The notes: generated by a model not told the origin, from the letters alone. A stretch of 64,000 nt of DNA from Aggregicoccus sp. 17bor-14 (GCF_009659535.1 NZ_VJZZ01000009.1:237882-301881), one strand, 5' to 3'. Positions 1 through 12,088 are shown, counted from the first letter of the stretch. A program made the numbers and translations.

Positions 1-139
1 GTCGGGTGTGGGTGAAGCCCTGACCATCCCGATGCTCCCGGAGCGCCGCAGCCTCAACCTGTCCACCTCGGTAGGCATCGCCACCTACGAGGCCCTGCGC
101 CAGGTGCAGCTGAGCAGGCAGGCAGACCCCACAAGTTGA
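1..139 (+). CDS. C-terminal end of a SpoU-family tRNA (cytidine/uridine-2'-O)-methyltransferase, TrmL-like (partial)
   Basis: Only the last 45 codons are present, read in the frame starting at base 2 and ending in TGA at 137-139. The residues include IPM, then SLNLSTSVGIATYEALRQ. This matches motif 3 of SPOUT/SpoU methyltransferases, whose Asn-Leu-Ser and downstream helix form part of the knotted AdoMet site and dimer interface. The short tail after the motif is typical of TrmL, which methylates the wobble position of tRNA-Leu. The start and most of the gene lie upstream of the window, so family is firm but the exact substrate is inferred. Confidence 0.75.
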   Translation, partial: SGVGEALTIPMLPERRSLNLSTSVGIATYEALRQVQLSRQADPTS

Positions 140-173
140 GAGAAGGGCAGGAGGCACTACACTGCGGCGGTCC

Positions 174-3100
174 ATGTCCTCCTCGCAGGTCGCCGAAGCG
201 CTGTACGCCGTCCACCGGAACCGGGCCACGGGGGCGCTCACCCTGCGCGCCGGGAGCCGGGAGGCGCGGCTGCTCGTGCGCGAGGGCGACCTCGTCGGCG
301 CGCAGCTCGGCTTCGGCCACCAGTCCGCGGCGCAGGCGCTGCTGCAGTCCGGCCGCCTGAGCCCCGCGCAGCTGGATGCGCTGTGGGCCCGCGGCAGCGC
401 GGGGAGCGTGGACGAGGAGCTGCTCGAGGAGCTCGGGCTGTCCGCGGAGGAGCTCACCCATGCCCAGGCGCTCGCGCAGGTGCGCCGGCTGAGCCAGCTC
501 GCCGAGAGCGCGCAGTTCGAGGCGGGCGCGGTGCAGGGCGCCTTCGCCCCCATCGCGAGCACCCGCGTGGTGCGGGCGGCGCTGGATGCTCCGCCCGGCG
601 TGGTGCAGCGCGTGTACCGCTGCGCGGACGTCGAGCGCTGCAGCCCGTGGCTCCACGACGCGGGCGAGCGCAGCGCCCTCGCAGAGCTCACCGAGTTCCG
701 GCGCATCGAGCCGCTCGCGGCCGAGTTCGCGGCACTGCTGGCGTTGCTCGAGCGCGAGGGCTGCGTCGAGTCCCTCACCGTGGACGCGTGGGAGGCGCGC
801 GAGGCCGAGCGGCGCGCGGAGCTGGAGCGCCAGGAGCAGGCGCGGCTCGCCGAAGAGGCACGCCTCGCGGAAGAGCTTCGTCTCGCGGAGGAGGCCCGGC
901 TTACAGAGGAGCGCCGACTCGCTGAGGAGGCTCGTCTCGCCGAGGAAGCGCGCCTCGCCGAAGAGGCGCGGCTCGCGGAGGAGGCTCGCGTCGCCGAAGA
1001 GCTCCGCGCAGCGGAGGAGGCGCGCCGGGCCGAGGAGCTCCGCCGTGCAGAGGAGGCGCGGCGCGCCGAAGAGGCGCTGCGTGCCGAGCAGGCGCGACTC
1101 GCTGAGGAGGCACGCCGGGCCGAAGAGGCGCGTGTCGCCGAAGAGGCTCGCCTGGCAGAAGCCGCGCGGCTTGCTGAGGAACTGCGACTGGCCGAGGAGT
1201 CTCGTCTCGCGGAGGAGGCCCGCCTCGCCGAAGAGGCGCGACGGGCAGAGGAGGCGCGCGTTGCGGAAGCGGCGCGCCTGGCCGAGGAGGCGCGCGCAGC
1301 GGAAGAGGCGCGCCTTGCCGAGCTGGCTCGTGCCGCGGAGGCGGCTCGGATCGAAGAGCAGCTGCGCGCCGAAGCGGCACGGCTCGAGGCCGAGCGCGTG
1401 GCCGAAGCGGAGCGCGTTGCGGAGGCCGCTCGCGTGGCCGAGGCGCAGCGTCTCGCCGAGGAGGAGCGCCGGCTTGAGAAGGAGGCCCGCGCCGCCGAGG
1501 CGCTCCGTCTCGCCGAGGAAGCAGCGCGTCGCGAGCGCGAGCGTCTCGCGGCGGAAGCGCAGGCCGCAGAGGAAGCGCGGATTGCCGCGGCAGCCCGTGA
1601 GGCCGCGGAGCGTTACGCCGCCGAGCTGGCGCGTCGGGCCGAGGAGGCGCTCCAGGCCGAGCAGGCGCGTTTCGCCGAAGAGGCCCGCCTCGCGGAGCTC
1701 GCTCGCAAGGCCGAGGAGGCCCGCGCAGCGGAAGCGGCGCGCCTGGCCGAAGAGGCCCGCCTCGCAGACGAGGCGCGCCGGGCCGAGGCTGCACGGCTCG
1801 CAGAAGAGGCCCGCCTCGCCGAAGAGGCGCGTCTCGCCCACGAGGCGCACCTCGCAGCGCAGGCGCGTCTGGCCGAAGAGGCCCGCCTCGCTCGCGAGGC
1901 ACAGCTCGCCGAAGAGGCCCGCTTCGCGGAGGAGGCTCGACTCGCCGAGGAGGCCCGTCAGGCCGAAGCGGCTCGCCTCGCGGAGGAGGCCTTCCTCGCA
2001 GAGCAGGTGCGCCTCGCCGAGGAGGCGCGCGCTGCCGAGGCGGCCCTCGCCGCGGAGCAGGCGCGGCTCGCAGAAGCGGTGCGTGCCCAGGAGGCCGCGC
2101 GCCACGCCGAGGCGCTGCGCCAGGCGGAGGAGACCCAGCGCGTGCAGGCGGCGCTCGAGGCCGAGCACGCCCGCCGGGAGGCCGCGGAGCGCGACGCAGA
2201 GGCTGCGCGGCTCGCGCAGCTGCGCCTCGACTGGGAGCAACACCAGGAGGAGCAGCGCAGGCGCAGCGTGCCGGCGCCGCGTCGCACCCCGCCTCCGACG
2301 CTGTTCCCCGTGGACGCAGGTGCCCCGGTCACCGCGCAGTCGGAGCCGGAGATCCTCCCGGTCACGGAGCTGCTCACGGCCGACGACGACGTCCTGACGG
2401 GCTCGTGGGGCGATGCGATCGCGCCCGTGCAGGCGGCCCAGGAGACGCAGGCCCTGCGCGATGCGCGCCAGCGTGCGCAGGACGCCCTGCTGCACGACAT
2501 GCAGGAGGCACTGCGCCGCGCGGGGGCGGGCTCCTCGCCCCTGGAGGCGTGGCTCGCGGATGGCCCCACGGCTCCGCCGCGCCCCGCGCCTGCTGCGCCC
2601 TCTGCAGAGGAGCTCCCGACGCTGGACCTGAGCTCCGTCGAGCCTCCGGTGCTCGAGGCGGAGCCCCTGCCCACCGAGCCCGAGCTCCCTGCCGCGGACG
2701 CGCCGAGCGCCTCCGCCGCGAACGTCGAGGACGCGTGGACGCAGGTCCCGGCGTCGGTGCCGCAGCCCCTGTTTCTCGGGCCTTCGGCGCAGGCGCCCGG
2801 GGAGGACGACCTGTGGCGCATCGTCTCCGAGCCGCGGGGCGGTCAGCCGCAGAGCCTCTCCTCCTCGTTCGACGCGGTCTTCGAGCAGGTGGACGCGAAC
2901 CTCGAGGCGCTCGTCGGCTTCGAGCAGCTCACGGCCGAGGCGGAGGTGCTGCCGGTCGAGGCCATCGTCGAGGCAGAGGTCGAGCTGGCGACGACGGGTG
3001 ACAACGGCACCGTTTCTGGAGACACTGCACCCCTGGACGACCCCGGGATGCAGGACTCCTGGGGGTTCGACGAGGACGACGTGGGGGACCCCAACAATCC

Positions 3101-3986
3101 GGAAGACGCGGCGCGGATGCGCCGGCAGCGGCTGCTTCGCCGTGCCATGGAGAACATGGGCGCGCTGCCGTCGCGCCCCGGCGAGCCTCCTGCGCCTGCC
3201 CCGGTGCCGGCGGCCGCAGCGCCTGCCGCCGCCTCCAGTCCGGCGACCGCCGCCACTGCCCCCAGCGCGGAAGAGGGAAAGCTCGCCGCGCAGATCGAGC
3301 AGCGCTTCGCCGCGCTGCGCGGCCCGCGCGACCACTTCGCGGTGCTCGGGCTCGCGCCCCAGGCAGGCCGCGATCAGGTGAAGACGGCGTTCCTCTCGCT
3401 CGCCAAGGTGTTCCACCCGGACCGCCTGCCCCCGGCGCTCTCGGCGCTCGCGCCGAAGATGACCTCGGTGTTCGAGTCCATCCGCGAGGCCTACGAGGTC
3501 CTCTACGACGACGCGAAGCGCCAGGCCTACCTGCAGCAGCTCGCGCGCGCCCAGGCCACCGCGGCGCCCAAGCCCCCGGCCAACGCCACCGAGGCCGCCG
3601 CGGACTTCTTCAAGCGGGGCGAGGCCCTGCTGCGCAAGCGCGAGTTCGCCCAGGCCGAGGAGCTCTACGGCCGCGCGCACCAGGCGGACCCCAAGCCGCT
3701 GTACCTCGCGGCGCGCGCCTGGGCGCTGTACATGGACCCCCAGCGCAAGGGCGAGATCCCGCGCGCGAAGCAGATGATGGCGGATGCCGTGCGCGCGGAA
3801 CCTACCTGTGACCGCGCGCACTACCAGCTGGGGGTGATCGCCCGGGTCGAGAACGACGCGGATCGCGCCGAGCGCCACTTCCGGCTCGCGGTCCAGGCGA
3901 ACCCCAAGCACCTCGAGGCGAACCAGGAGCTGCGCCTCATCGAGATGCGCAAGGGGAAGGCCCCCAAGAAGGGCCTGTTCCGCTAG
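174..3986 (+). CDS. PATAN/DUF4388-like - hexapeptide-repeat helix - DnaJ - TPR protein (1270 aa)
   Basis: A large multidomain protein. Residues 1 to about 135 resemble the PATAN (DUF4388) domain common in delta-proteobacterial signalling proteins. Residues about 222-685 are an almost uninterrupted series of six-residue units close to A-R-L-A-E-E, predicting a very long charged helix. A Pro/Ala/acid-rich linker follows to about 1040. A J-domain begins near residue 1049 with the diagnostic HPD at 1081-1083, and TPR-like helices fill the C-terminus. The J-domain should stimulate a DnaK-type Hsp70, with the other parts choosing or spacing the client; that role is inferred. The ATG at 174 is used because homologous sequence begins there; its Shine-Dalgarno is weak and distant. 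A very long frame on the opposite strand is only a shadow of the repeat. Confidence 0.88.
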   Translation: MSSSQVAEALYAVHRNRATGALTLRAGSREARLLVREGDLVGAQLGFGHQSAAQALLQSGRLSPAQLDALWARGSAGSVDEELLEELGLSAEELTHAQALAQVRRLSQLAESAQFEAGAVQGAFAPIASTRVVRAALDAPPGVVQRVYRCADVERCSPWLHDAGERSALAELTEFRRIEPLAAEFAALLALLEREGCVESLTVDAWEAREAERRAELERQEQARLAEEARLAEELRLAEEARLTEERRLAEEARLAEEARLAEEARLAEEARVAEELRAAEEARRAEELRRAEEARRAEEALRAEQARLAEEARRAEEARVAEEARLAEAARLAEELRLAEESRLAEEARLAEEARRAEEARVAEAARLAEEARAAEEARLAELARAAEAARIEEQLRAEAARLEAERVAEAERVAEAARVAEAQRLAEEERRLEKEARAAEALRLAEEAARRERERLAAEAQAAEEARIAAAAREAAERYAAELARRAEEALQAEQARFAEEARLAELARKAEEARAAEAARLAEEARLADEARRAEAARLAEEARLAEEARLAHEAHLAAQARLAEEARLAREAQLAEEARFAEEARLAEEARQAEAARLAEEAFLAEQVRLAEEARAAEAALAAEQARLAEAVRAQEAARHAEALRQAEETQRVQAALEAEHARREAAERDAEAARLAQLRLDWEQHQEEQRRRSVPAPRRTPPPTLFPVDAGAPVTAQSEPEILPVTELLTADDDVLTGSWGDAIAPVQAAQETQALRDARQRAQDALLHDMQEALRRAGAGSSPLEAWLADGPTAPPRPAPAAPSAEELPTLDLSSVEPPVLEAEPLPTEPELPAADAPSASAANVEDAWTQVPASVPQPLFLGPSAQAPGEDDLWRIVSEPRGGQPQSLSSSFDAVFEQVDANLEALVGFEQLTAEAEVLPVEAIVEAEVELATTGDNGTVSGDTAPLDDPGMQDSWGFDEDDVGDPNNPEDAARMRRQRLLRRAMENMGALPSRPGEPPAPAPVPAAAAPAAASSPATAATAPSAEEGKLAAQIEQRFAALRGPRDHFAVLGLAPQAGRDQVKTAFLSLAKVFHPDRLPPALSALAPKMTSVFESIREAYEVLYDDAKRQAYLQQLARAQATAAPKPPANATEAAADFFKRGEALLRKREFAQAEELYGRAHQADPKPLYLAARAWALYMDPQRKGEIPRAKQMMADAVRAEPTCDRAHYQLGVIARVENDADRAERHFRLAVQANPKHLEANQELRLIEMRKGKAPKKGLFR
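840..2220 (+). repeat. 18-bp (six-codon) coding repeat array
   Basis: Inside the PATAN-DnaJ gene, about 1.4 kb is built from degenerate 18-bp units encoding variants of A-R-L-A-E-E (also A-R-V-A-E-E, L-R-A-A-E-E and A-R-R-A-E-E). Synonymous positions differ between units while the amino acids stay constant. This points to old expansion under protein-level selection rather than recent slippage. Confidence 0.85.
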
Positions 3987-4042
3987 GTGCGGGGCCGTCC
4001 GCAGGGCAGGGAGCCGGTCATGGCCCCGAGCCCCCGCAGCCG

Positions 4043-4071
4043 TTGACAGCGTGCAACGCGCAACGTGATCA
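4043..4071 (+). promoter_or_regulatory. candidate sigma-70 promoter for the receiver-PATAN gene
   Basis: A perfect -35 TTGACA (4043-4048) is followed after 17 bp by TGATCA (4066-4071) as a possible -10. It lies about 60 bp upstream of the GTG start at 4134, in the only gap between the two large signalling genes. The -10 match is modest. Confidence 0.45.
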
Positions 4072-4133
4072 TCCCGCCTCTCCTCGCGCCCGGCTTTCTC
4101 CTCGGTAGCGCCGGCAGCGAAAGGTAAGCACAC

Positions 4134-6797
<2,664 letters not shown>

Positions 6798-6822
6798 CCG
6801 GGCGGCGTGTTAACCCCAGGCC

Positions 6823-7821
6823 GTGCTCGTACTCGGCCTGGAGACCTCCTGCGATGAGACCGCTGCGGCGCTGGTAGAGGACGGCCGGCGCGTGCTCTCC
6901 GACGTCGTGTCCACCCAGGTGGACATCCACCGGCGCTGGGGTGGGGTGGTGCCGGAGCTCGCCAGCCGCAACCACGTGGTGCAGGTGATGCCGGTGCTGC
7001 ACGAGGCGCTCACGCGCGCGGGCAAGCGCCTGGACGACGTGGACCTCATCGCCGTCACCTCGGGCCCCGGCCTCATCGGCGCGCTGCTGGTGGGCCTGCA
7101 GGTGGCCAAGAGCCTCAGCCTCGCCACCGGCAAGCCCTTCGTGGGCGCGAACCACCTCGAGGGCCACCTGCTGGCCATCCGCCTCCTGGAGGACGCGCCC
7201 GAGCCTCCCTTCCTCGGGATGGTGGTCAGCGGCGGCCACACCAGCCTCTACGAGGTGCAGGCCTACGGGCGCTACCGCCTGGTGGGCAGCACCCGCGACG
7301 ACGCGGCCGGCGAGGCCTTCGACAAGACGGCGCGCATCCTCGGGCTGCCGTACCCGGGCGGGCTGCCCATCGATCAGCTCGCCCAGAAGGGCGACCCCAC
7401 GGCCATCCGCTTTCCGCGCGCGCTGCCGCAGACGGACCACTTCGACTGGTCCTTCAGCGGGCTGAAGACCTCGGTGCTGCACCACGTGAAGAAGCACGGC
7501 GTGCCGCAGGGCCAGGCGCTCGCGGACCTGTGCGCGAGCTTCCAGGAGGCCGTGGCGGACAGCCTCAGCCGCAAGTTCGTGCTCGCGGCGAAGCGCCTCG
7601 GCCTCACGCAGCTGGTGGTGTGCGGCGGCGTGGCGGCCAACTCGCGGCTGCGCAGCCTGTGCCAGGAGCGCGCCGAGGAGCGGGGCCTGAAGCTGTTCCT
7701 CCCGCCGGTGCGCCTGTGCACGGACAACGGCGCGATGATCGCGGTCGCCGGCTACGAGGCGTGGCGGCGCGGACTGCGCGGCGACTTCCGCCTCGCGGCG
7801 GACCCCGCCTGGCGCATGTGA
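6823..7821 (+). CDS. tsaD: tRNA N6-adenosine threonylcarbamoyltransferase TsaD
   Basis: This enzyme moves the threonylcarbamoyl group from TC-AMP to A37 of ANN-decoding tRNAs, working with TsaB and TsaE in the cytoplasm. The N-terminus LVLGLETSCDETAAALV and the metal-binding H111-x3-H115 (NHLEGH) match the Kae1/Qri7/TsaD family, as do SGGHTSL and the CGGVAANSRLR nucleotide motif. The length of 332 aa is normal. The start is GTG at 6823, only 25 bp after the previous gene. rsmA begins 10 bp after its stop, so the two very likely share a transcript. Confidence 0.97.
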   Translation: MLVLGLETSCDETAAALVEDGRRVLSDVVSTQVDIHRRWGGVVPELASRNHVVQVMPVLHEALTRAGKRLDDVDLIAVTSGPGLIGALLVGLQVAKSLSLATGKPFVGANHLEGHLLAIRLLEDAPEPPFLGMVVSGGHTSLYEVQAYGRYRLVGSTRDDAAGEAFDKTARILGLPYPGGLPIDQLAQKGDPTAIRFPRALPQTDHFDWSFSGLKTSVLHHVKKHGVPQGQALADLCASFQEAVADSLSRKFVLAAKRLGLTQLVVCGGVAANSRLRSLCQERAEERGLKLFLPPVRLCTDNGAMIAVAGYEAWRRGLRGDFRLAADPAWRM

Positions 7822-7831
7822 GGAAGGCCCC

Positions 7832-8737
7832 GTGACCCGCAGCTTCACCTTCGACTCCCCCCGAGACATCCTCAAGCGCCACGGCCTGCAGGCGAAGCAC
7901 AGCTGGGGCCAGAACTTCCTCGGCGACCCGGACGCGCTCGAGCAGATCAGCGACGCGCTCCTGCTGCGCAAGGACGAGCCCGTGGTGGAGCTGGGCCCGG
8001 GGCTCGGCCACCTCACGCGCTTCCTCGCGGCCACCGGCGCGCGCGTGACGGCGGTGGAGCGCGACCGGGACATGGTCGCGGTGCTGGAGAAGGAGGCCAT
8101 CCCCGGCGTGAAGGTGGTGGCGGGCAACGCCGCCACGGTGGACTTCGCCGAGGTGGCCGGCGCGCCCGAGGTGGCGGTGGCGGGAAACCTCCCGTACCAC
8201 CTCACCAGCTCCATCCTCTTTCGCGTACTCGAGCAGCGCCGCAGCGTGACGCGCGCGGTGTTCACGCTGCAGAAGGAGGTCGTCGTGCGGCTCGCGGCGA
8301 AGCCGGGCGGGCGCGACTACGGCCTGCTCAGCGTGCTGCTCGGGCTCTACTTCGAGGCGGAGAACCTGCTCACGCTGGAGGCCGCGCGCTTCCATCCGCC
8401 CCCCAAGGTGGACTCGGCGGTGCTGCGGCTCACGCGCCTGCCCGCGCCGCGCGCCCCGGTGCTCAGCGACACGCGCTTCATCCGCGTGGTGAAGGCGGGC
8501 TTCGCCCAGCGGCGCAAGACGCTGCTCAACTCGCTCAAGAGCGACCGCACGCTCGTCGCGCCGGAGCTGCTCCCGCAGGCGCTCGCGCAGGCGGGCCTCG
8601 AGCCCACGCGGCGCGCCGAGACGCTCGCGCCCGAGGAGTTCGCCGCGCTCGAGCGGGCCCTGGGCACGCTCGCGCCCGAGTCCGGCACCACGCCGCTGGG
8701 CGGCGCAGCGCCGGACGCCGACGACGCGGCGGAGTAG
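7832..8737 (+). CDS. rsmA: 16S rRNA (adenine1518/1519-N6)-dimethyltransferase RsmA (KsgA)
   Basis: It dimethylates two adjacent adenines in the 3' terminal helix of 16S rRNA late in 30S assembly. The family signature is clear: HSWGQNFL at the N-terminus, the AdoMet glycine loop ELGPGLGHLT, and the catalytic NLPY at 119-122. The GTG start at 7832 follows AGGAAGG. The length (301 aa) includes an extra acidic tail of about 20 residues (ending DADDAAE). It is translationally close to tsaD and convergent with the small gene that follows. Confidence 0.97.
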   Translation: MTRSFTFDSPRDILKRHGLQAKHSWGQNFLGDPDALEQISDALLLRKDEPVVELGPGLGHLTRFLAATGARVTAVERDRDMVAVLEKEAIPGVKVVAGNAATVDFAEVAGAPEVAVAGNLPYHLTSSILFRVLEQRRSVTRAVFTLQKEVVVRLAAKPGGRDYGLLSVLLGLYFEAENLLTLEAARFHPPPKVDSAVLRLTRLPAPRAPVLSDTRFIRVVKAGFAQRRKTLLNSLKSDRTLVAPELLPQALAQAGLEPTRRAETLAPEEFAALERALGTLAPESGTTPLGGAAPDADDAAE

Positions 8738-8756
8738 GGCAGGGCGGCGCGAGCGC

Positions 8757-9080
8757 TCAGAAGCGCTTGCGCTCGGCCACCTGGCGCAGCAGCCCGCCGT
8801 TCTGGGCGAGGTAGCGGCGGAACTCGTCCTCCGGGATGCGCATGCGCGCGAGCACGCCGGAGAGGATCTCCTCCAGCTCCCGGTTCGGCTGGCGCTTGAG
8901 CTCCATCGCCGCCTTGAGCAGGGCCACGCCGTACAGGGGGCTCGCCTCGATCGGCTCGGCGGGCTCGTGGCCCGCAGGCGCTCCGACCGCGCGGCCGTCC
9001 GCGTCCTGGCGCACGCGTGCCTCCGCGCTGCGCTCCTGGAGGTGCACCACCGCCGCCTTCACCCGCTGCCCTCGGCTCAT
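8757..9080 (-). CDS. conserved hypothetical small protein (107 aa)
   Basis: I do not recognise the family. The protein starts MSRGQRVKAAVVHLQERSAEA and ends in a helical, charged segment (ELEEILSGVLARMRIPEDEFRRYLAQ). It has no signal peptide or membrane helix. I chose the ATG at 9080 because GGGGAGG lies 11 bases upstream. The frame stays open further upstream but becomes composition-driven, and an alternative ATG at 9104 lacks a ribosome-binding site. It is convergent with rsmA and divergent from the nucleoside kinase gene. Confidence 0.6.
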   Translation of the reverse strand: MSRGQRVKAAVVHLQERSAEARVRQDADGRAVGAPAGHEPAEPIEASPLYGVALLKAAMELKRQPNRELEEILSGVLARMRIPEDEFRRYLAQNGGLLRQVAERKRF

Positions 9081-9336
9081 GCGCCCCGTAGCCTCCCCAA
9101 CCATCCCTGTTGCAGGGTGTCGCTTGGTGTCGAACGGCGGTGCGCAAGGTAGGTGAAGCGCCACGGCCGCGTCAACGGCCGTGCTCGCGCGCGGGCTCGC
9201 GCCCCAAGCGCCTGGAACCGCTCGCGTTTTTTCGCGCGAATTGCCCGCGCCGCGCCGCGCGTGGTTAGGTGCTCGGCGCGCGCTGCGGGGCCGGAAAATC
9301 GGCCCCGGCGCACGTTCTCGGAGGGAAGGGCAGGCC

Positions 9337-10020
9337 ATGGAACCGCGGCAGAACGACTCCCGGAACGACCCGCGCAGCGACCCGCGCTACATCGTGGTCG
9401 AGGGCGTCATCGGGGTGGGCAAGACCAGCCTCGTGAACATCCTCGCGGAGCGCTCCGGCGGCCGGAAGGTGCTGGAGGTGGTGGAGGAGAACCCGTTCCT
9501 CTCCAGCTTCTACGCGGACAAGGAGAAGTACGCGTTCCAGACGCAGCTCTTCTTCCTGCTCAGCCGCTTCCGCCAGCAGCAGGACCTGTTCCAGCAGGAC
9601 CTGTTCCGCTCGCTCACGGTGAGCGACTACCTCTTCGCCAAGGACCGCATCTTCGCCACGCTCAACCTGAGCGAGGACGAGCTCGCGCTCTACGAGCGGG
9701 TGTTCGAGGCGCTGGGGCCGCGCGTGACGAAGCCGGACCTGGTCATCTACCTGCAGGCGCGCCTGGACGTGCTGCAGAGCCGCATCAAGAAGCGCGGCCG
9801 CGACTTCGAGCGCCGCATCGACCCGGGCTACCTCGAGCGCCTCACGCGCGCGTACAACGACTTCTTCTTCCACTACAGCGAGACGCCCCTGCTGGTGGTG
9901 AACACCTCGGACATCGACTTCGTGAACAACCCCGAGGACCTGGAGGGGCTGCTCGCCATGGTGCGCAAGACCCGCCACGGCACCCAGCACTACCTGCCGG
10001 CGGGCCGCCAGCGTCCCTAG
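9337..10020 (+). CDS. Deoxynucleoside kinase family protein (dAdo/dGuo kinase-like)
   Basis: It probably phosphorylates deoxynucleosides with ATP in the salvage pathway. The P-loop GVIGVGKTS (residues 23-31) is preceded by YIVVE. The ENPF stretch, the DRIFA segment (ERS/DR-type motif) and the arginine-rich lid (RIKKRGRDFERRID) all follow the bacterial dNK pattern. The length from the ATG at 9337 is 227 aa, with GGAGGGAAGG upstream. A longer in-frame extension to 9181 exists but is low-complexity and dropped. Which deoxynucleoside is used cannot be read from sequence. Confidence 0.9.
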   Translation: MEPRQNDSRNDPRSDPRYIVVEGVIGVGKTSLVNILAERSGGRKVLEVVEENPFLSSFYADKEKYAFQTQLFFLLSRFRQQQDLFQQDLFRSLTVSDYLFAKDRIFATLNLSEDELALYERVFEALGPRVTKPDLVIYLQARLDVLQSRIKKRGRDFERRIDPGYLERLTRAYNDFFFHYSETPLLVVNTSDIDFVNNPEDLEGLLAMVRKTRHGTQHYLPAGRQRP

Positions 10021-10236
10021 CCCGGGAAGTCCGGAGCCCGGGGCGGCCCGGGACGGTCAAGTGTCCAGCCGTGCGTGCGTCTCCGTGCGGAAGGGCTCCA
10101 CATCGGCCGGGGGCGCGTTATGGTCCTGGCGCCTCCCACCCGGCACCCTCCGGCGAGCCCCCCCGGGGGACGGCGAGCGGGCGACCGGGCGGAGGGGCGC
10201 GCAGCACCCACCCGCAGTCCACACAGGAGGTGAACC

Positions 10237-11217
10237 GTGAAGGACAAGGTCACCATCCACACGCTGAAGCGGATGAAGCAGGCCTCGCAGAAGGTCTGCA
10301 TGGTCACGGCCTACGACGCCACCTTTGCCCGCATCCTCGACGATGCCGGCGCGGACGTGCTGCTCGTGGGAGACAGCCTGGGCATGGTGTTCCAGGGGCG
10401 AGACTCCACGCTCCCGGTGACCATGGACCAGATGGTCTACCACTGCCAGGCCGTGATGCGCGGGGCGCGGCGCGCGCACGTGGTCGGCGACATGCCCTTC
10501 ATGAGCTACCAGGTCTCGGTGGAGGAGGCAGTGCGCAACGCGGGCCGGCTCGTGGCCGAGGGCGGCGTGGGCGCGGTGAAGCTCGAGGGCGGCGAGGAGT
10601 TCGCCGCCACGGTCGCGGCCATCACCCGCGCGAGCATCCCCGTCATGGGCCACCTGGGCCTCACGCCGCAGAGCGTGCACAAGATGGGCGGCTACGTGGT
10701 GCAGGGGCGCGAGGAGGAGCAGGCGCAGAAGATCCTCCAGGACGCGCTCGCGCTCGAGCGCGCGGGCTGCTACGCGCTGGTGCTCGAGGGCGTGCCGCTG
10801 GAGCTCGCGAAGCAGATCACCGCGCGCCTGAGCATCCCGACGATTGGAATCGGCGCCGGCAAGCACTGCGATGGCCAGGTGCTGGTCTGCTACGACCTGC
10901 TGGGGATGAACCCGGACTTCAAGCCCAAGTTCGTGAAGCGCTACACGGACCTGCACGGCAACATCTCCGAGGCCACCCGCGCCTTCTTCTCGGAGGTGCG
11001 CGAGGGCGTCTTCCCGGACGAGGAGCACTCGTTCAAGAGCAAGACCATCCGGCTCGTGGCCTCCAACGCCGAGGCCGTGCCCGCGCCGGCGCCCGAGCCG
11101 GTCGCCGCGGGCACCCAGGCGCCCACCGCCACGACCGTGGCCAACGTCGCCCTCACGGCGGACACTGCGGACGGGGGCGAGCTGAAGATCGGCCCCGTCT
11201 ACGGCGTGCCGGTCTAG
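10237..11217 (+). CDS. panB: 3-methyl-2-oxobutanoate hydroxymethyltransferase PanB with C-terminal tail
   Basis: First step of pantothenate synthesis: it transfers a hydroxymethyl group from 5,10-methylene-THF to 2-oxoisovalerate, giving ketopantoate. Typical PanB sequence runs from TIHTLKRMK through [29 protein letters not shown] and [15 protein letters not shown]. The GTG start at 10237 sits behind a near-perfect AGGAGGTGAA. At 326 aa it is about 60 residues longer than usual because of an Ala/Pro-rich tail after about residue 270. panC starts 10 bp after its stop, so panBC is an operon. Confidence 0.97.
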   Translation: MKDKVTIHTLKRMKQASQKVCMVTAYDATFARILDDAGADVLLVGDSLGMVFQGRDSTLPVTMDQMVYHCQAVMRGARRAHVVGDMPFMSYQVSVEEAVRNAGRLVAEGGVGAVKLEGGEEFAATVAAITRASIPVMGHLGLTPQSVHKMGGYVVQGREEEQAQKILQDALALERAGCYALVLEGVPLELAKQITARLSIPTIGIGAGKHCDGQVLVCYDLLGMNPDFKPKFVKRYTDLHGNISEATRAFFSEVREGVFPDEEHSFKSKTIRLVASNAEAVPAPAPEPVAAGTQAPTATTVANVALTADTADGGELKIGPVYGVPV

Positions 11218-11227
11218 GACGGACTCC

Positions 11228-12088
11228 ATGGCTGCCGCCCCCACGCTGCTGCGCTCCCTCGAGGACGTCCACGCCTTCACCCGCTCCCTGCGCGCCTCCG
11301 GGCGCAGGCTCGCGCTGGTGCCCACCATGGGCTTCCTGCACGACGGGCACCTCTCGCTCATGCGCGAGGGCCGCGCGCGCGCGGACGTGGTGGCGGCCTC
11401 CATCTTCGTGAACCCCACGCAGTTCGGCCCCCGCGAGGACCTCGCCCGCTACCCGCGCGACCTCGAGGGGGACCTGGCCAAGTGCGCCTCCGCGGGCGTG
11501 GAGGCCGTCTTCGCCCCCGAGCCGGGCGCGATGTACCCGGCCGGCTACCAGACCTACGTGGAGGTGGAGGGGGTGAGCCAGGGGCTGTGCGGCGAGCGCC
11601 GCCCCGGGCACTTCCGCGGCGTGGCCACCATCGTCACCCAGCTGCTCGCACTGTTCCGGCCGGAGGTGGCGCTGTTCGGCGAGAAGGACTTCCAGCAGCT
11701 GCAGGTCATCCGCGCGCTCAACCGGGACCTGCACCTGGGCGTGGACATCGTGGGGATGCCCACCATCCGCGAGCCCGACGGGCTCGCGCTCAGCAGCCGC
11801 AACGCCTACCTCTCGCCCGCCGAGCGCGAGCGCGCGCTCTCGCTCTCGCGGGGGCTCAAGGCGGCGGCGGCCCTGCTCGCGCGCGGCGAGCGCAGCGCGC
11901 AGGCGCTCACGGGCGCGGTGCGCCAGGAGCTGCGGGCCGCCGAGCTGCGCGAGGACTACGTGGACCTCGTGGACCCCGAGCTGCTGCGCCCGCTCGAGCA
12001 GGTGGCCCCGGGGCAGAGGGCGCGCCTGCTGGTGGCCGCGTTCGCCGGCACCACGCGCCTCATCGACAACGGCCCGCTGCAGGGGTAG
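11228..12088 (+). CDS. panC: Pantothenate synthetase PanC (pantoate-beta-alanine ligase)
   Basis: It joins pantoate and beta-alanine through a pantoyl-adenylate using ATP. The nucleotidyl-transferase motif PTMGFLHDGHLSL (HIGH-like HDGH), FVNPTQFGPREDL, GLCGERRPGHFRGV, FGEKDFQQL and LSSRNAYLS are all present. Its 286 aa is the normal length. It follows panB at 10 bp, and smpB begins 21 bp after its stop, so the transcript may run on into the trans-translation genes. Confidence 0.97.
   Translation: MAAAPTLLRSLEDVHAFTRSLRASGRRLALVPTMGFLHDGHLSLMREGRARADVVAASIFVNPTQFGPREDLARYPRDLEGDLAKCASAGVEAVFAPEPGAMYPAGYQTYVEVEGVSQGLCGERRPGHFRGVATIVTQLLALFRPEVALFGEKDFQQLQVIRALNRDLHLGVDIVGMPTIREPDGLALSSRNAYLSPAERERALSLSRGLKAAAALLARGERSAQALTGAVRQELRAAELREDYVDLVDPELLRPLEQVAPGQRARLLVAAFAGTTRLIDNGPLQG

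Noticed and set aside
840..2220. CRISPR-like array
   Set aside because: The 18-bp repetition is in-frame coding sequence without unique spacers.
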